A stretch of DNA of 64,000 nucleotides, taken from NCBI RefSeq assembly GCF_002305875.1, contig NZ_CP022098.1, positions 8,122,001-8,186,000 on the forward strand, read 5' to 3'. This DNA is from Cystobacter fuscus (GTDB lineage Bacteria; Myxococcota; Myxococcia; Myxococcales; Myxococcaceae). How positions within the stretch are numbered: position 1 is the stretch's first letter; the number at the start of each line of letters is the position of its first letter. The notes beneath the pieces are model-generated. The model had not been told where the DNA came from. It worked only from the letters and a program-made list of their open reading frames with translations, and did not search any database. Shown piece by piece: positions 1 through 7,717 of the stretch. The translations under genes were made by a program, and so were the position numbers.

Positions 1-538
1 CGCGCAGGCGCGCCACGCCGAAGTCCCCCAGCTTGATGTCGCCCAGGCGGGAGATGAACAGGTTGGAGGGCGACACGTCGCAGTGGAAGAGCCCGCGGGG
101 CTCGCCGTTGGGCCCCGGAAGCGAGTGGGCGTAGGCGAGCGCGTCGAGCAGCACCCGGCACAGGTAGAGGGCGAAATCCAGGGGCAGGTAGATGCCGCGC
201 TGCTTGCAGCGGCGCAGGATGTGGCCCAGGTCGCGCCCGTCCACCAGCTCCATCACCATGAAGTGCTGATCGGCCACCGAGCCCACGTCCAGCACCTGGA
301 CGATGTTGGGGTGGTTGAGCAGCTGGGTGAGGCGCGCCTCGGCGTCGAAGAGCGCGAGCGAGGCGGGATCCTGCACGAGCGCGGGCAACAGCCGCTTGAG
401 GGCCACGACCCAGCCCTGGCGAGGTCCGGACAGGACCCGGGCGCGGAAGACCTCGGCCATTCCTCCTTTGCCCAGGGCGGACAGGATTTCGTAGTGGCCG
501 AGGATGCGAGGCACCCTCGAAGAAGCAGAGGAACTCAC
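1..538 (-). CDS. Serine/threonine protein kinase, N-terminal part (runs off window start)
   Basis: About 179 residues of a Hanks-type kinase are present and the rest lies beyond base 1. Visible are the glycine loop GKGGMAEVF, the ATP-anchoring lysine in VALKRL, the catalytic loop HCDVSPSN (normally HRD, here HCD) and the DFG motif in LGDFGVARL. The likely start is GTG at 538, four bases after the stop of the secreted TPR gene, so the two probably form one operon; an in-frame GTG about 24 bases downstream is an alternative. The HxDVSP loop is common among myxobacterial kinases. Having Cys in place of Arg before the catalytic Asp suggests it may not need activation-loop phosphorylation (inference). 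The substrate is unknown. Confidence 0.9.
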   Translation of the reverse strand, partial: MSSSASSRVPRILGHYEILSALGKGGMAEVFRARVLSGPRQGWVVALKRLLPALVQDPASLALFDAEARLTQLLNHPNIVQVLDVGSVADQHFMVMELVDGRDLGHILRRCKQRGIYLPLDFALYLCRVLLDALAYAHSLPGPNGEPRGLFHCDVSPSNLFISRLGDIKLGDFGVARLR

Positions 539-542
539 GCGC

Positions 543-1481
543 TCACGGTCCCTGGGCTTGCCGCCTTCTGGCGGGGGCCTCGGCGTTCTTGAAGGCCTCC
601 TGGATGTTCTCCGTGTACCGCGCGATGGAGCCGGGATCCGACAGCAGGAGCTTCTCCAGCCCGAGATCCTGCGTGCCCGCCTTGAGCGCGTAGCCCGACT
701 TCACCGCCTGCTCCAACAACAGCAGCGCCTGCTCCTTCTTTCCCAGCCGGCTGTAGGCACACGCGAGGGTGTAGGCGATGCTCGGCTCGCGCTTGTTGAG
801 CTTCTGGGCCCGGCTCAGCATCTCGACGGCCTCGGTGATCTGGTTGCGCATCAACTGGGCGGTGCCCAGCCCGAAGAAGGCCACCCAGCTCTGCTCACCC
901 AGGGCGATGCTGCGCTCGAACTCGGTGACCGAGCCGCCCCACTTCTTCTCCCGCAGCAACTGCTCACCCCGCTCCAGCGCCGCCTTGGCGGCCTCGGGGT
1001 TGCGCCGGCTCGCCCCCCGCCCGGACATCAGGCTGGCGCGCGCCGCGGCGGCGGCGTCCTGGGCCGCGCTCACCGCCCTGGGCGAGCGCAGGACCACCAG
1101 CCCCTCCTGACCCAACACCGGCGACAGGCACCCCTGCTGGATGCGCACGTAGGCCGTCAGCGAGCCCTCCTCGGGGCTGTGGAAGCCGAGCACCGGCAGC
1201 GCCTGCCGCTCCGGGCACCCTTCGCCCTGCAGACACAGCTCGAACTGCCCCACGAGCACCCGGCCCTGCAGGACGCCGTCGAGCACCGGCGTCCCGGGCT
1301 CGAGCCCACACGGGTTGCCCCTGCTCGCCCGGCCCACCAGGCGTTCACCCTCGGTGCTCAACTCCACGGTGCCCCAGATGTCCGCCTGGTAGCTGCCCTG
1401 GAGGGGGAGCTCCGCCCCCCGCGCGCCAGGAACAGCGGCGATGAACGCCACCAGGCTGATTGTTCTCGAAACGGACACCAT
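543..1481 (-). CDS. Secreted TPR-repeat protein of unknown function
   Basis: The 312-residue protein starts with a signal peptide (about residues 1-22, ending ...GARG/AE), so it should act in the periplasm or outside the cell. The next ~110 residues form a beta-rich, cysteine-containing domain that I do not recognise. Residues ~165-280 look like TPR helices: a leading 'AALERGEQLLREKKW' helix pair, then GLGTAQLMRN and YTLACAYSRLGKKEQAL units. The tail is basic (ARRRQAQ). It lies just upstream of, and is probably co-transcribed with, a Ser/Thr kinase. TPRs bind protein partners, but nothing in the sequence names one. Confidence 0.75.
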   Translation of the reverse strand: MVSVSRTISLVAFIAAVPGARGAELPLQGSYQADIWGTVELSTEGERLVGRASRGNPCGLEPGTPVLDGVLQGRVLVGQFELCLQGEGCPERQALPVLGFHSPEEGSLTAYVRIQQGCLSPVLGQEGLVVLRSPRAVSAAQDAAAAARASLMSGRGASRRNPEAAKAALERGEQLLREKKWGGSVTEFERSIALGEQSWVAFFGLGTAQLMRNQITEAVEMLSRAQKLNKREPSIAYTLACAYSRLGKKEQALLLLEQAVKSGYALKAGTQDLGLEKLLLSDPGSIARYTENIQEAFKNAEAPARRRQAQGP

Positions 1482-1539
1482 GGATGGAGCGCCGCATCAT
1501 ATGAGGGCCCCGACCGCCTTGTAAACGCGCGGCGATGGC

Positions 1540-1568
1540 TTGACCCATCCCACCCACGTCCTTATCAT
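1540..1568 (+). promoter_or_regulatory. Sigma70-type promoter candidate for 6S RNA
   Basis: TTGACC at 1540-1545 and TATCAT at 1563-1568 are separated by exactly 17 bases, an optimal vegetative promoter layout that is rare in this GC-rich sequence. Transcription would start near 1575, about 65 bases before the predicted mature 5' end of the 6S RNA, which would fit a processed precursor. Just after it, at about 1578-1600, is a 7-bp hairpin. This is a pattern call only. Confidence 0.5.
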
Positions 1569-1639
1569 TCCCGTAGATGCTTCTGGGGGGTTTCCAGGAG
1601 TTTCCCGATGTCGAAGTTTCGTTGGATTTGATTGAAGGT

Positions 1640-1836
1640 CTTGTCCCCTGCGGGGCGCGTGATGCCCAGCAGAAATTCGAACCGATACGTCCATCACGGG
1701 GTCCGTTTCAGGTTCCATGAGCAAGCCCTCCCCTCCGGGGAAGAGGGAAGCCTACGGTTCCATGACTTCGAACCCCACCTGGCTTTTTAGGGTTCAATGG
1801 ACGCTAGGCACACGGCCATTTCGCGGGGGGCTTTTT
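1640..1836 (+). ncRNA. ssrS: Probable 6S RNA (ssrS)
   Basis: 6S RNA is a ~180-200 nt hairpin that mimics an open promoter and sequesters sigma70 RNA polymerase. The evidence is structure and position. GUCCCCUGC (1643-1651) pairs end to end with GCGGGGGGC (1823-1831, two G-U pairs) and closes a ~190-nt rod. The apical part GAGCAAGCCCUCCCCUCCGG followed by GAAGAGGGAAGCCU resembles the apical GAGCAUGCUCGGUCCG...GAAGCCU of the E. coli RNA. A T-rich run follows the closing stem. The downstream gene is 5-formyltetrahydrofolate cyclo-ligase, the gene that follows ssrS in many proteobacteria. The boundaries are estimates. Confidence 0.72.
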
Positions 1837-1862
1837 CTTTCTCTTGGCGGGGAGTGGGGCAG

Positions 1863-2486
1863 GTGAGCGAGACGGTGGCGCAAGAGGGAGTGGGTCGGAA
1901 GGTGACGCTGCGTGAAGAGCTGACGGCTCGTCGCAAGGCGATGACACCCGACATCATCGACGAGCGGGGATTGAAGGTTCAGTCGCGCTTCCTGGCGACC
2001 CCCTACTACAACAAGGCGCGGACGGTGGCGCTCTACGCCCCCATCCGAGGTGAAGTGCCCACCCGGGACATCCTGATCGCGGCCCTGCAGGACGAGAAGA
2101 TCGTCTGCTATCCGCTGTCGCATGTGCACGGGCGCATCCTGGCCTTCCGCGCCATCAAGTCCGAGGCGGAGCTGGAGCCGGGACGCCTGGGGGTGCGCGA
2201 GCCCACCAACTCGTCGGAGCTCATCGCGGTGGATCAGATCGATCTCTTCGTGGTGCCCGGCCTGGGCTTCACGCGCGATGGCAAGCGCCTGGGACGAGGG
2301 GGCGGCTACTACGACGCCACCCTCAAGGCGGCTTCCGCACGCAGCCGGCGCGTGGGACTTGCCTTCGGCGACCAGATCGTCGACACCCTGCCCACGACGA
2401 ATGACGACGTGGACATGGACCTCGTCGTCACCGAGTCGCAGACGATGCGCGGGCTCTACCGCGACTGGGATTTCCTCGACACGTGA
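1863..2486 (+). CDS. ygfA: 5-formyltetrahydrofolate cyclo-ligase
   Basis: The enzyme converts 5-formyl-THF to 5,10-methenyl-THF using ATP and so returns storage folate to one-carbon metabolism in the cytoplasm. The ~207-residue product matches the family: RREELTARRKAM-type N-terminus, ALYAPIRGEVPT, the LFVVPGLGFTRDGKRLGRGGGYYD signature that binds ATP and folate, and a final GLAFGDQIVDTLP strand. The frame is open back to 1797, but that upstream part overlaps the 3' arm of the predicted 6S RNA. GTG at 1863, preceded by GGGGAGTGGGG, is therefore the preferred start. The stop overlaps the next gene's GTG by four bases, so the two are translationally coupled. Confidence 0.93.
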   Translation: MSETVAQEGVGRKVTLREELTARRKAMTPDIIDERGLKVQSRFLATPYYNKARTVALYAPIRGEVPTRDILIAALQDEKIVCYPLSHVHGRILAFRAIKSEAELEPGRLGVREPTNSSELIAVDQIDLFVVPGLGFTRDGKRLGRGGGYYDATLKAASARSRRVGLAFGDQIVDTLPTTNDDVDMDLVVTESQTMRGLYRDWDFLDT

Positions 2487-3274
2487 TAGTCCTGTTCATG
2501 GGTGATGTGGTGGGCAAGCCAGGGCTGCTGGCCGTGCGCACCCTCCTGCCCAAGTTGATCGCGCGGCACTCGGTGGACCTGGTCATCGCCAACGCTGAAA
2601 ACAGCGAGGGCGGTGCCGGCATCTCCCCCGAGTCCGCCGAGGCGCTGCTCGACAGTGAGGTCAACCTCCTGACGAGCGGCAATCATTTCTGGACCAAGAA
2701 GGTCATTCTTCCCTGGGTGGAGGAGCATCCGCACCTGCTCTTGCGGCCGGCCAACTACCCCAAGGGGGCGCCGGGACGCGGGCACACCGTCATCCAGACG
2801 CCGGACGGGCGCAAGCTCGGGGTGCTCAACCTCGAGGGGCGCGTGTTCATGAAGCCCCTGGACAACCCGTTCGCGGTGGCGCCGGAGCTCGTGGCGGAGC
2901 TGCGCAAGCAAACGCCCTGCATCCTCGTGGACATGCACTGCGAGGCCACCAGCGAGAAGAACGCCATGGGCGCGCACCTGGACGGCAAGGTGTCCGCCGT
3001 GGTGGGCACGCACACCCACGTGCAGACGGCCGACGAGCGCATCCTCCCGGGCGGCACCGCCTTCATCACCGACGTGGGCATGTGCGGCCCGCTCGACTCC
3101 GTCATCGGCGTGCGCAAGGAGCTGTCCATCGAGCGCTTCGTCACCCTGCGCCACAACCAGTACGAGGTCGCCAAGAACCTCGTCTACCTCCAGGGCGTGG
3201 TCATCGAGCTGGATGACAAGACGGGCAAGGCGCGCTCCATCCAGCGCATCCGCGAGCACCTGCCGGGCACCTAG
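2483..3274 (+). CDS. YmdB-type metallophosphoesterase (TIGR00282 family)
   Basis: The 263-residue protein is a full-length member of the TIGR00282/YmdB calcineurin-like family. The Bacillus subtilis member is a 2',3'-cyclic-AMP phosphodiesterase that affects biofilm and motility decisions. Metal-ligand segments are all visible: MGDVVGKPG near the N-terminus, ANAENSEGG, TSGNHFW, DMHCEATSEK and GTHTHVQTAD. It starts with GTG inside the cyclo-ligase stop (GTGA overlap), so it is in the same operon. The pairing with a folate gene looks like operon packing rather than shared chemistry (inference). The substrate here is unproven. Confidence 0.9.
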   Translation: MIVLFMGDVVGKPGLLAVRTLLPKLIARHSVDLVIANAENSEGGAGISPESAEALLDSEVNLLTSGNHFWTKKVILPWVEEHPHLLLRPANYPKGAPGRGHTVIQTPDGRKLGVLNLEGRVFMKPLDNPFAVAPELVAELRKQTPCILVDMHCEATSEKNAMGAHLDGKVSAVVGTHTHVQTADERILPGGTAFITDVGMCGPLDSVIGVRKELSIERFVTLRHNQYEVAKNLVYLQGVVIELDDKTGKARSIQRIREHLPGT

Positions 3275-3323
3275 TACTATCTGCCGGAAAGTGGGGCCCT
3301 GGGCGAAGCCGCACCAGCGCCCC

Positions 3324-4106
3324 TCACTCATTCCGGAACCACTCCGCCGGGATGCCCAGCGCCGCGAGAATTCGCTCGGGCGAGTTCTCTCCCTTGATGT
3401 CACGGACAGCCGGCACAAAGGAATCGTCACGAGGCGGCAGCGCAAAGTGGCCGATGCATTCTCCTCCGCGCAGGACGTTGACAAAGAACATGTCCAGGTT
3501 CGGTGAGGCAATTACGCCATATGCCATCACATCTGGAAGCCGCTCCGAGAGCGTGATGTCGGCGAAGCCGACGTCGCCTGTTTCGCTGGAAACCCGGAGC
3601 CCTTGCGGTGTGTCCTCGAACCGGTAGTGTCCCGGAGGAAATGGGTCCCCGGCATCCTCCAGCGCGCGAGATGCCTCTTGCGCCCGAATACCCTCCACCA
3701 ATGCGACTTTGCGCAGCGGTCTCTTTGAGCTTGAGTCCGAGGGCAACTCACGGCCTGGCAGCAGACAGCCGAGAGACTCCGCCAGCGATTCTGGGTCCAC
3801 CTCCAAGACCTCCAACACACCCTTTCGCCACGACGTGACGGCCCACGGATCGTTGCCGCGATCGATCGCGTACACGGGCTCATCGACTTCGCGTGACAAA
3901 TCCTTGGCGATTTGGAACTCAGCCCCCACGTCGCTGGAGTCCGCACCCACGATGGCATGGTAACGGCCACGGCCCGGGATGACCTCGAAGGATGGCCCTT
4001 TCCCGTGCTCCTCGTCCCCCTCCAACATCAGCGCGGCACGAACGCGGCGCTCAAGCCGCGCTGGCTCGCCTGGAGTCAGGACTGCCCATAGAGGCCACCG
4101 GTTCAT
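3324..4106 (-). CDS. Putative immunity protein for the REase-fold toxin
   Basis: The 260-residue soluble, acidic protein has no signal peptide. Its ATG lies inside the stop codon of the large upstream toxin gene (ATGA overlap), the usual arrangement of a polymorphic toxin followed by its immunity gene. Codon use is less GC-biased than in neighbouring housekeeping genes. Several Asp/Glu clusters (MLEGDEEHG, DSSDVGAEF, LEDAGDPF) are typical of proteins that plug basic nuclease surfaces. I do not recognise the family; the immunity role is inferred from position and charge. It converges on the phosphoesterase gene across about 50 bases with no clear terminator. Confidence 0.6.
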   Translation of the reverse strand: MNRWPLWAVLTPGEPARLERRVRAALMLEGDEEHGKGPSFEVIPGRGRYHAIVGADSSDVGAEFQIAKDLSREVDEPVYAIDRGNDPWAVTSWRKGVLEVLEVDPESLAESLGCLLPGRELPSDSSSKRPLRKVALVEGIRAQEASRALEDAGDPFPPGHYRFEDTPQGLRVSSETGDVGFADITLSERLPDVMAYGVIASPNLDMFFVNVLRGGECIGHFALPPRDDSFVPAVRDIKGENSPERILAALGIPAEWFRNE

Positions 4107-7100
4107 GGCACACCTCCTGACAAGTTCTCCGGCAGATTCAGTGCCGCACGTAGCTGCTTCGTCTTGTCCAGGATGCGAGCCTCCTCTAGTTGAATGAGCT
4201 TTATTCCCGGCGACTGCTTGAGTAGGAAGTCCAAAAGCTTGGCTCTGGTCGGGCCGCTCAGGTTGTCTGTACTGACGAGAAACGGTTGTCCGTTAGGTGC
4301 CTTGGCTGCGTCCGCGAGTTGGTCGAGCAGGTGCTGGAGTTGCTTTACAAGCGCCTCCTGCTGTTCGTTGAGCTTGCTGCCGGCCCTGCGGGCCAGCCAT
4401 GAGTCAAGTGCCCTGCGCCAGCGGTTGTCGTTCCAGCCTTTGACCTCTACTCCATGTTGAAGCTTCGACCCCGTCATCGCCGTCAGCAGGTTGTCGATGA
4501 CGTGCCCTGCTTTCATTTTCACTTGCCGCCCGGTAAGTCGGAAGCCCGGGAAAAGTTTCTGTGCGTTGTCTTCGGTCAGCATTTCGGCCGCGACGCCTCG
4601 GAGTTGTTCGCGGACTCGCCGTTGAAGCTTCAGGTTCCACGGTTCTGCTGCTGCCTGCTGGAAGTCCTTCCACGGCGTCATCTTGTTCCTGCCCATGAAG
4701 TTGAGGTCCTTCATGAGCAGCCCTGTCGAGTGCAACCAGCCCAGGTCCACGCGGCTCCTGCCTGCTTTCCTCGCCAGCTCAGCCACGGCCTCCGCTTCCA
4801 AGTCTGGGTGGCTGACGAGCCACGCGGCCTCCTTCAGGAAGGCAAGCGGGTCCTTCAAGCTCGGAGCTCCCGAGCGCCTCAGTAATTCCGCGAGCGCCGG
4901 CTTCGCCGCACTGCGGGTGGCCGCACGCATGTTTTCCACCGCAGCGAGGTAGGCCTGGGCCTTGTCGGCCGGCAGGGCCGCCGCACGCCGCGCCACCGCG
5001 CTGTAGGCGCTCGCCATCTCTTGGCTTTCCGCCGCCAACTGCTTCAGCGCTCCCAGCGTCTTCTCGGCTTCCTCGGCCACGAGCCCCGCGCCGCGAATGC
5101 CCCCGAGGGCCCGTGCAGCGGCCATTTCCCCTCGTATGGCGAAGAAGACCTGCTTGAAGGCTTCGGCTCCGCCAGGAAGGGAGAAGCGCAGCCCGTCCGG
5201 TGTCGCAACCGCCCTACCCTCGGCGAGCATGCGCTCCAGCGTTTTCACCAGGGCCTGGACGGACTCCACCGACGCACGCAGTCCGGACGAGACCCGGGCG
5301 CCAGCCGCGCTCAACACCAGCCCTCCCCGGTGTACCAGCTCGCGTCCTATGCCCGAGGTGGCGAGCTTGTAGATATCCCGGCCAGCCAGCACCACCATGG
5401 CCACGTCATGTACCGCAAGAAAGTCCCGTCCCTCTGACGTCTGCGACAGCTCCTCCCGGTACGTGTCCACCACCGCGAGAGTCGCTACCAGCGAGACGCG
5501 GCCCACGAAGAGGCGCACCGCCGCTCCGCGTGCCGTCTCCAGCGTGCCGCCTTGCGCGGCTGTGGCTGGCACTCTTGTCCACAGCGGTGCCTTCGTCAGG
5601 GCGGAAACGGCGCCGTACACCATGTGCATCTCGCTGATGCGGCTCACTGAAGACCACACAAGTGCCTTGTCTGGCGTGGAAGCGAGCAGGGCCAACTCCA
5701 TGGCCGTCATCAGGTGCGAGCGCGGCTGTGGCCCATGCACTTCCACCCGCACCCATTCCAGTGGGTGCAGAGCCCGGCTGCGCGACGCCTCGTCCACCGA
5801 GGACAGGTAGCGGGCCTGGAACTCCTGCCGCACCGGCTGGAAGTACAGGGCCATGCGCCTGGAGGGCCCCACGGCTTCTCCGGGCAGAGCGGGTTCGGCT
5901 CCGAGGCGCACTCCCTGCTGCTCCTCCCACGCTTCCGGCGCCACCAACATCGTGGACACCAGCCCAGAGGGGACGTTGAGCAGGTATGTCCTCTCACCCT
6001 CACGCCCCAGGTGGATGGTGGGCAGGGACTCGAGGAGGTCCAGCACGAGGGGAAACGAGGCGAGTGCCTTCTGGGTGAAGGCCTGTCCCAGCAACACCTT
6101 GCTGTCCGGCGCGTTGCTGCCGAGCAGCTTCTCCAGCACCCCACTCGAAGTCAGCTTGCGCTCCAGGGGTGGAAACTCCCGGTCAGGCGTGGACACCACC
6201 ACACGCGCTAGCAGGTGCACGGCCTCCTCCTTCATGTCGGAGGTAAGCGCAGGACCTGTGAGGATGGTGTTGAAGACACCCAGTCGCTCGTCCGGGGTGA
6301 GGAGGGCGAGCACGTCGTGATCGAGGGAGACAAGGGGCTGGGGCGCATGCGGTGTCGCCGTGGCGAGGGCTGTCTGGAGCAGCTCTCGTCGCAAGGTCGC
6401 CAACTCGCCCGTGCCGGCTCCCAACCCCGGCCGCCAGTCCCCCGGTCGAATGAGGAGCGTGCCTGGGTAGTACCAGTAGGCATTGCCCTCGGGGTGCTCG
6501 AGTGGCTCGGGAGCGCCGGCAACAGTATTGAATTCGGCGCTGTAGCCCCGCCAGCGCCCGTCCTTCCCGGGGATGATGACGCGCGGGCTTCCACGGGAAG
6601 CGTTGCGCACGCGCAGCTCCGCACGCTCCAGGGATGTCTCCTCGGTGAGCAGCGGCAAGGTACGCACCTGGATGCTGGAGCCGTCGGCGAAATAGAAGCG
6701 GCCCACCACGCTGCCCGGGGCGAGGACGGGCGAGCCATCCGTGACGCTGTAGCTCGCCGTGAATCGTTTGGAGTGCAGAACGATGGCCTTCCGCAGGGGC
6801 TCCGCGGCCTCGCCGAGGATGTGCCCGCGCTGCGACTCGTCCCTCAAGGGCTCAAGCGCCTGGAGATACCGGTCGAAGGAGCTCTGTCCGGCCCCGTCCA
6901 GAATGTCCGAGCGTTGAGCCCAGCGCAGGCCTCGCTCCACCAGTGCGGCGGCCCCGGCCCTGTTCAGGGAAGCCCCCGAAAGTTGGGAGCGGCTCCAAGC
7001 GACATCCGCCGCCAGATGTGCATCCAGGGCATGGCGCATGGTGGCGAGCAACTCCGGCACGAGCGCTGGCGGGTGGCGCACGCGCACACAGACTTGGAGG

Positions 7101-7642
7101 CCCTCCACAGCGCTGGAGGGAGGCGCTCGGGGCTCGATGTCGAAAGCGCCCGACGCCGCGGCATCCCCGAAGAGCCGCGAGGCTATTTCCTCGCGCGAGG
7201 CATACCCGGGAACCCAGAGCAGCTCGGGCCGAGCCGGGTCCACCTGAACGGGGATTGGAGCCAGTTCGGACGAGAGGACGGCCTGCGCGCCGGCCTCATC
7301 CTCGAGCGTGTCCTCCTGCTCGGGCTCGGATGGCTCGTCCTCCAGCCACTCCGGCGGGATGTCCTCCGTGAGGGGGAGGCGCCAGGTACGCTCCAGGGTG
7401 GGCGCTCCCGTGTGCTTCCAGTCCCACTCATAAGTGAGGGTGAGATGCTCTCCAGCGCCCACTCCCTCCGGGACGTCTACCTCCACCTCTTCCCGTCCGC
7501 GCGCACGGTTGACGAGACAGCTCGCGAGCAGGAGGACCTGGAAACCTCTAGTCCAATCCCGGTGCGCCAGGGCCACCAGGACGTTGCCGAGGCTGTCCCC
7601 GTCAGGGCGCTTCCGGACGACGATTGCGTAATCCTTCGCCAT
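4103..7642 (-). CDS. Large polymorphic-toxin-like protein with C-terminal PD-(D/E)xK nuclease-like domain
   Basis: This 1179-residue protein has no signal peptide. ATG at 7642 is preferred because AAGGAG lies 9 bases upstream; the frame is open 8 codons further. The first ~700 residues are beta-rich and unrecognised, with an acidic Glu/Pro patch near residues 105-130. A hydrophobic section follows (LFVGRVSLVATLAVVDTY, VAMVVLAGRDIY), then Ala-rich helices. The last ~140 residues look like a restriction-endonuclease-fold tip: Asp1050 in HVIDNLL, then Glu1066-x-Lys1068 in HGVEVKGW, the spacing of a PD-(D/E)xK active site. The overlapping downstream gene is the likely immunity partner. The export route is not visible. 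The nuclease call rests on one motif and context. Confidence 0.62.
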   Translation of the reverse strand: MAKDYAIVVRKRPDGDSLGNVLVALAHRDWTRGFQVLLLASCLVNRARGREEVEVDVPEGVGAGEHLTLTYEWDWKHTGAPTLERTWRLPLTEDIPPEWLEDEPSEPEQEDTLEDEAGAQAVLSSELAPIPVQVDPARPELLWVPGYASREEIASRLFGDAAASGAFDIEPRAPPSSAVEGLQVCVRVRHPPALVPELLATMRHALDAHLAADVAWSRSQLSGASLNRAGAAALVERGLRWAQRSDILDGAGQSSFDRYLQALEPLRDESQRGHILGEAAEPLRKAIVLHSKRFTASYSVTDGSPVLAPGSVVGRFYFADGSSIQVRTLPLLTEETSLERAELRVRNASRGSPRVIIPGKDGRWRGYSAEFNTVAGAPEPLEHPEGNAYWYYPGTLLIRPGDWRPGLGAGTGELATLRRELLQTALATATPHAPQPLVSLDHDVLALLTPDERLGVFNTILTGPALTSDMKEEAVHLLARVVVSTPDREFPPLERKLTSSGVLEKLLGSNAPDSKVLLGQAFTQKALASFPLVLDLLESLPTIHLGREGERTYLLNVPSGLVSTMLVAPEAWEEQQGVRLGAEPALPGEAVGPSRRMALYFQPVRQEFQARYLSSVDEASRSRALHPLEWVRVEVHGPQPRSHLMTAMELALLASTPDKALVWSSVSRISEMHMVYGAVSALTKAPLWTRVPATAAQGGTLETARGAAVRLFVGRVSLVATLAVVDTYREELSQTSEGRDFLAVHDVAMVVLAGRDIYKLATSGIGRELVHRGGLVLSAAGARVSSGLRASVESVQALVKTLERMLAEGRAVATPDGLRFSLPGGAEAFKQVFFAIRGEMAAARALGGIRGAGLVAEEAEKTLGALKQLAAESQEMASAYSAVARRAAALPADKAQAYLAAVENMRAATRSAAKPALAELLRRSGAPSLKDPLAFLKEAAWLVSHPDLEAEAVAELARKAGRSRVDLGWLHSTGLLMKDLNFMGRNKMTPWKDFQQAAAEPWNLKLQRRVREQLRGVAAEMLTEDNAQKLFPGFRLTGRQVKMKAGHVIDNLLTAMTGSKLQHGVEVKGWNDNRWRRALDSWLARRAGSKLNEQQEALVKQLQHLLDQLADAAKAPNGQPFLVSTDNLSGPTRAKLLDFLLKQSPGIKLIQLEEARILDKTKQLRAALNLPENLSGGVP

Positions 7643-7717
7643 GCGGGGTGCTCCTTGAAACGACAACTGCCCAAGAAGATAACCCCTGCAGCACAGGCGG
7701 ACATGGCCTGACCGCTC

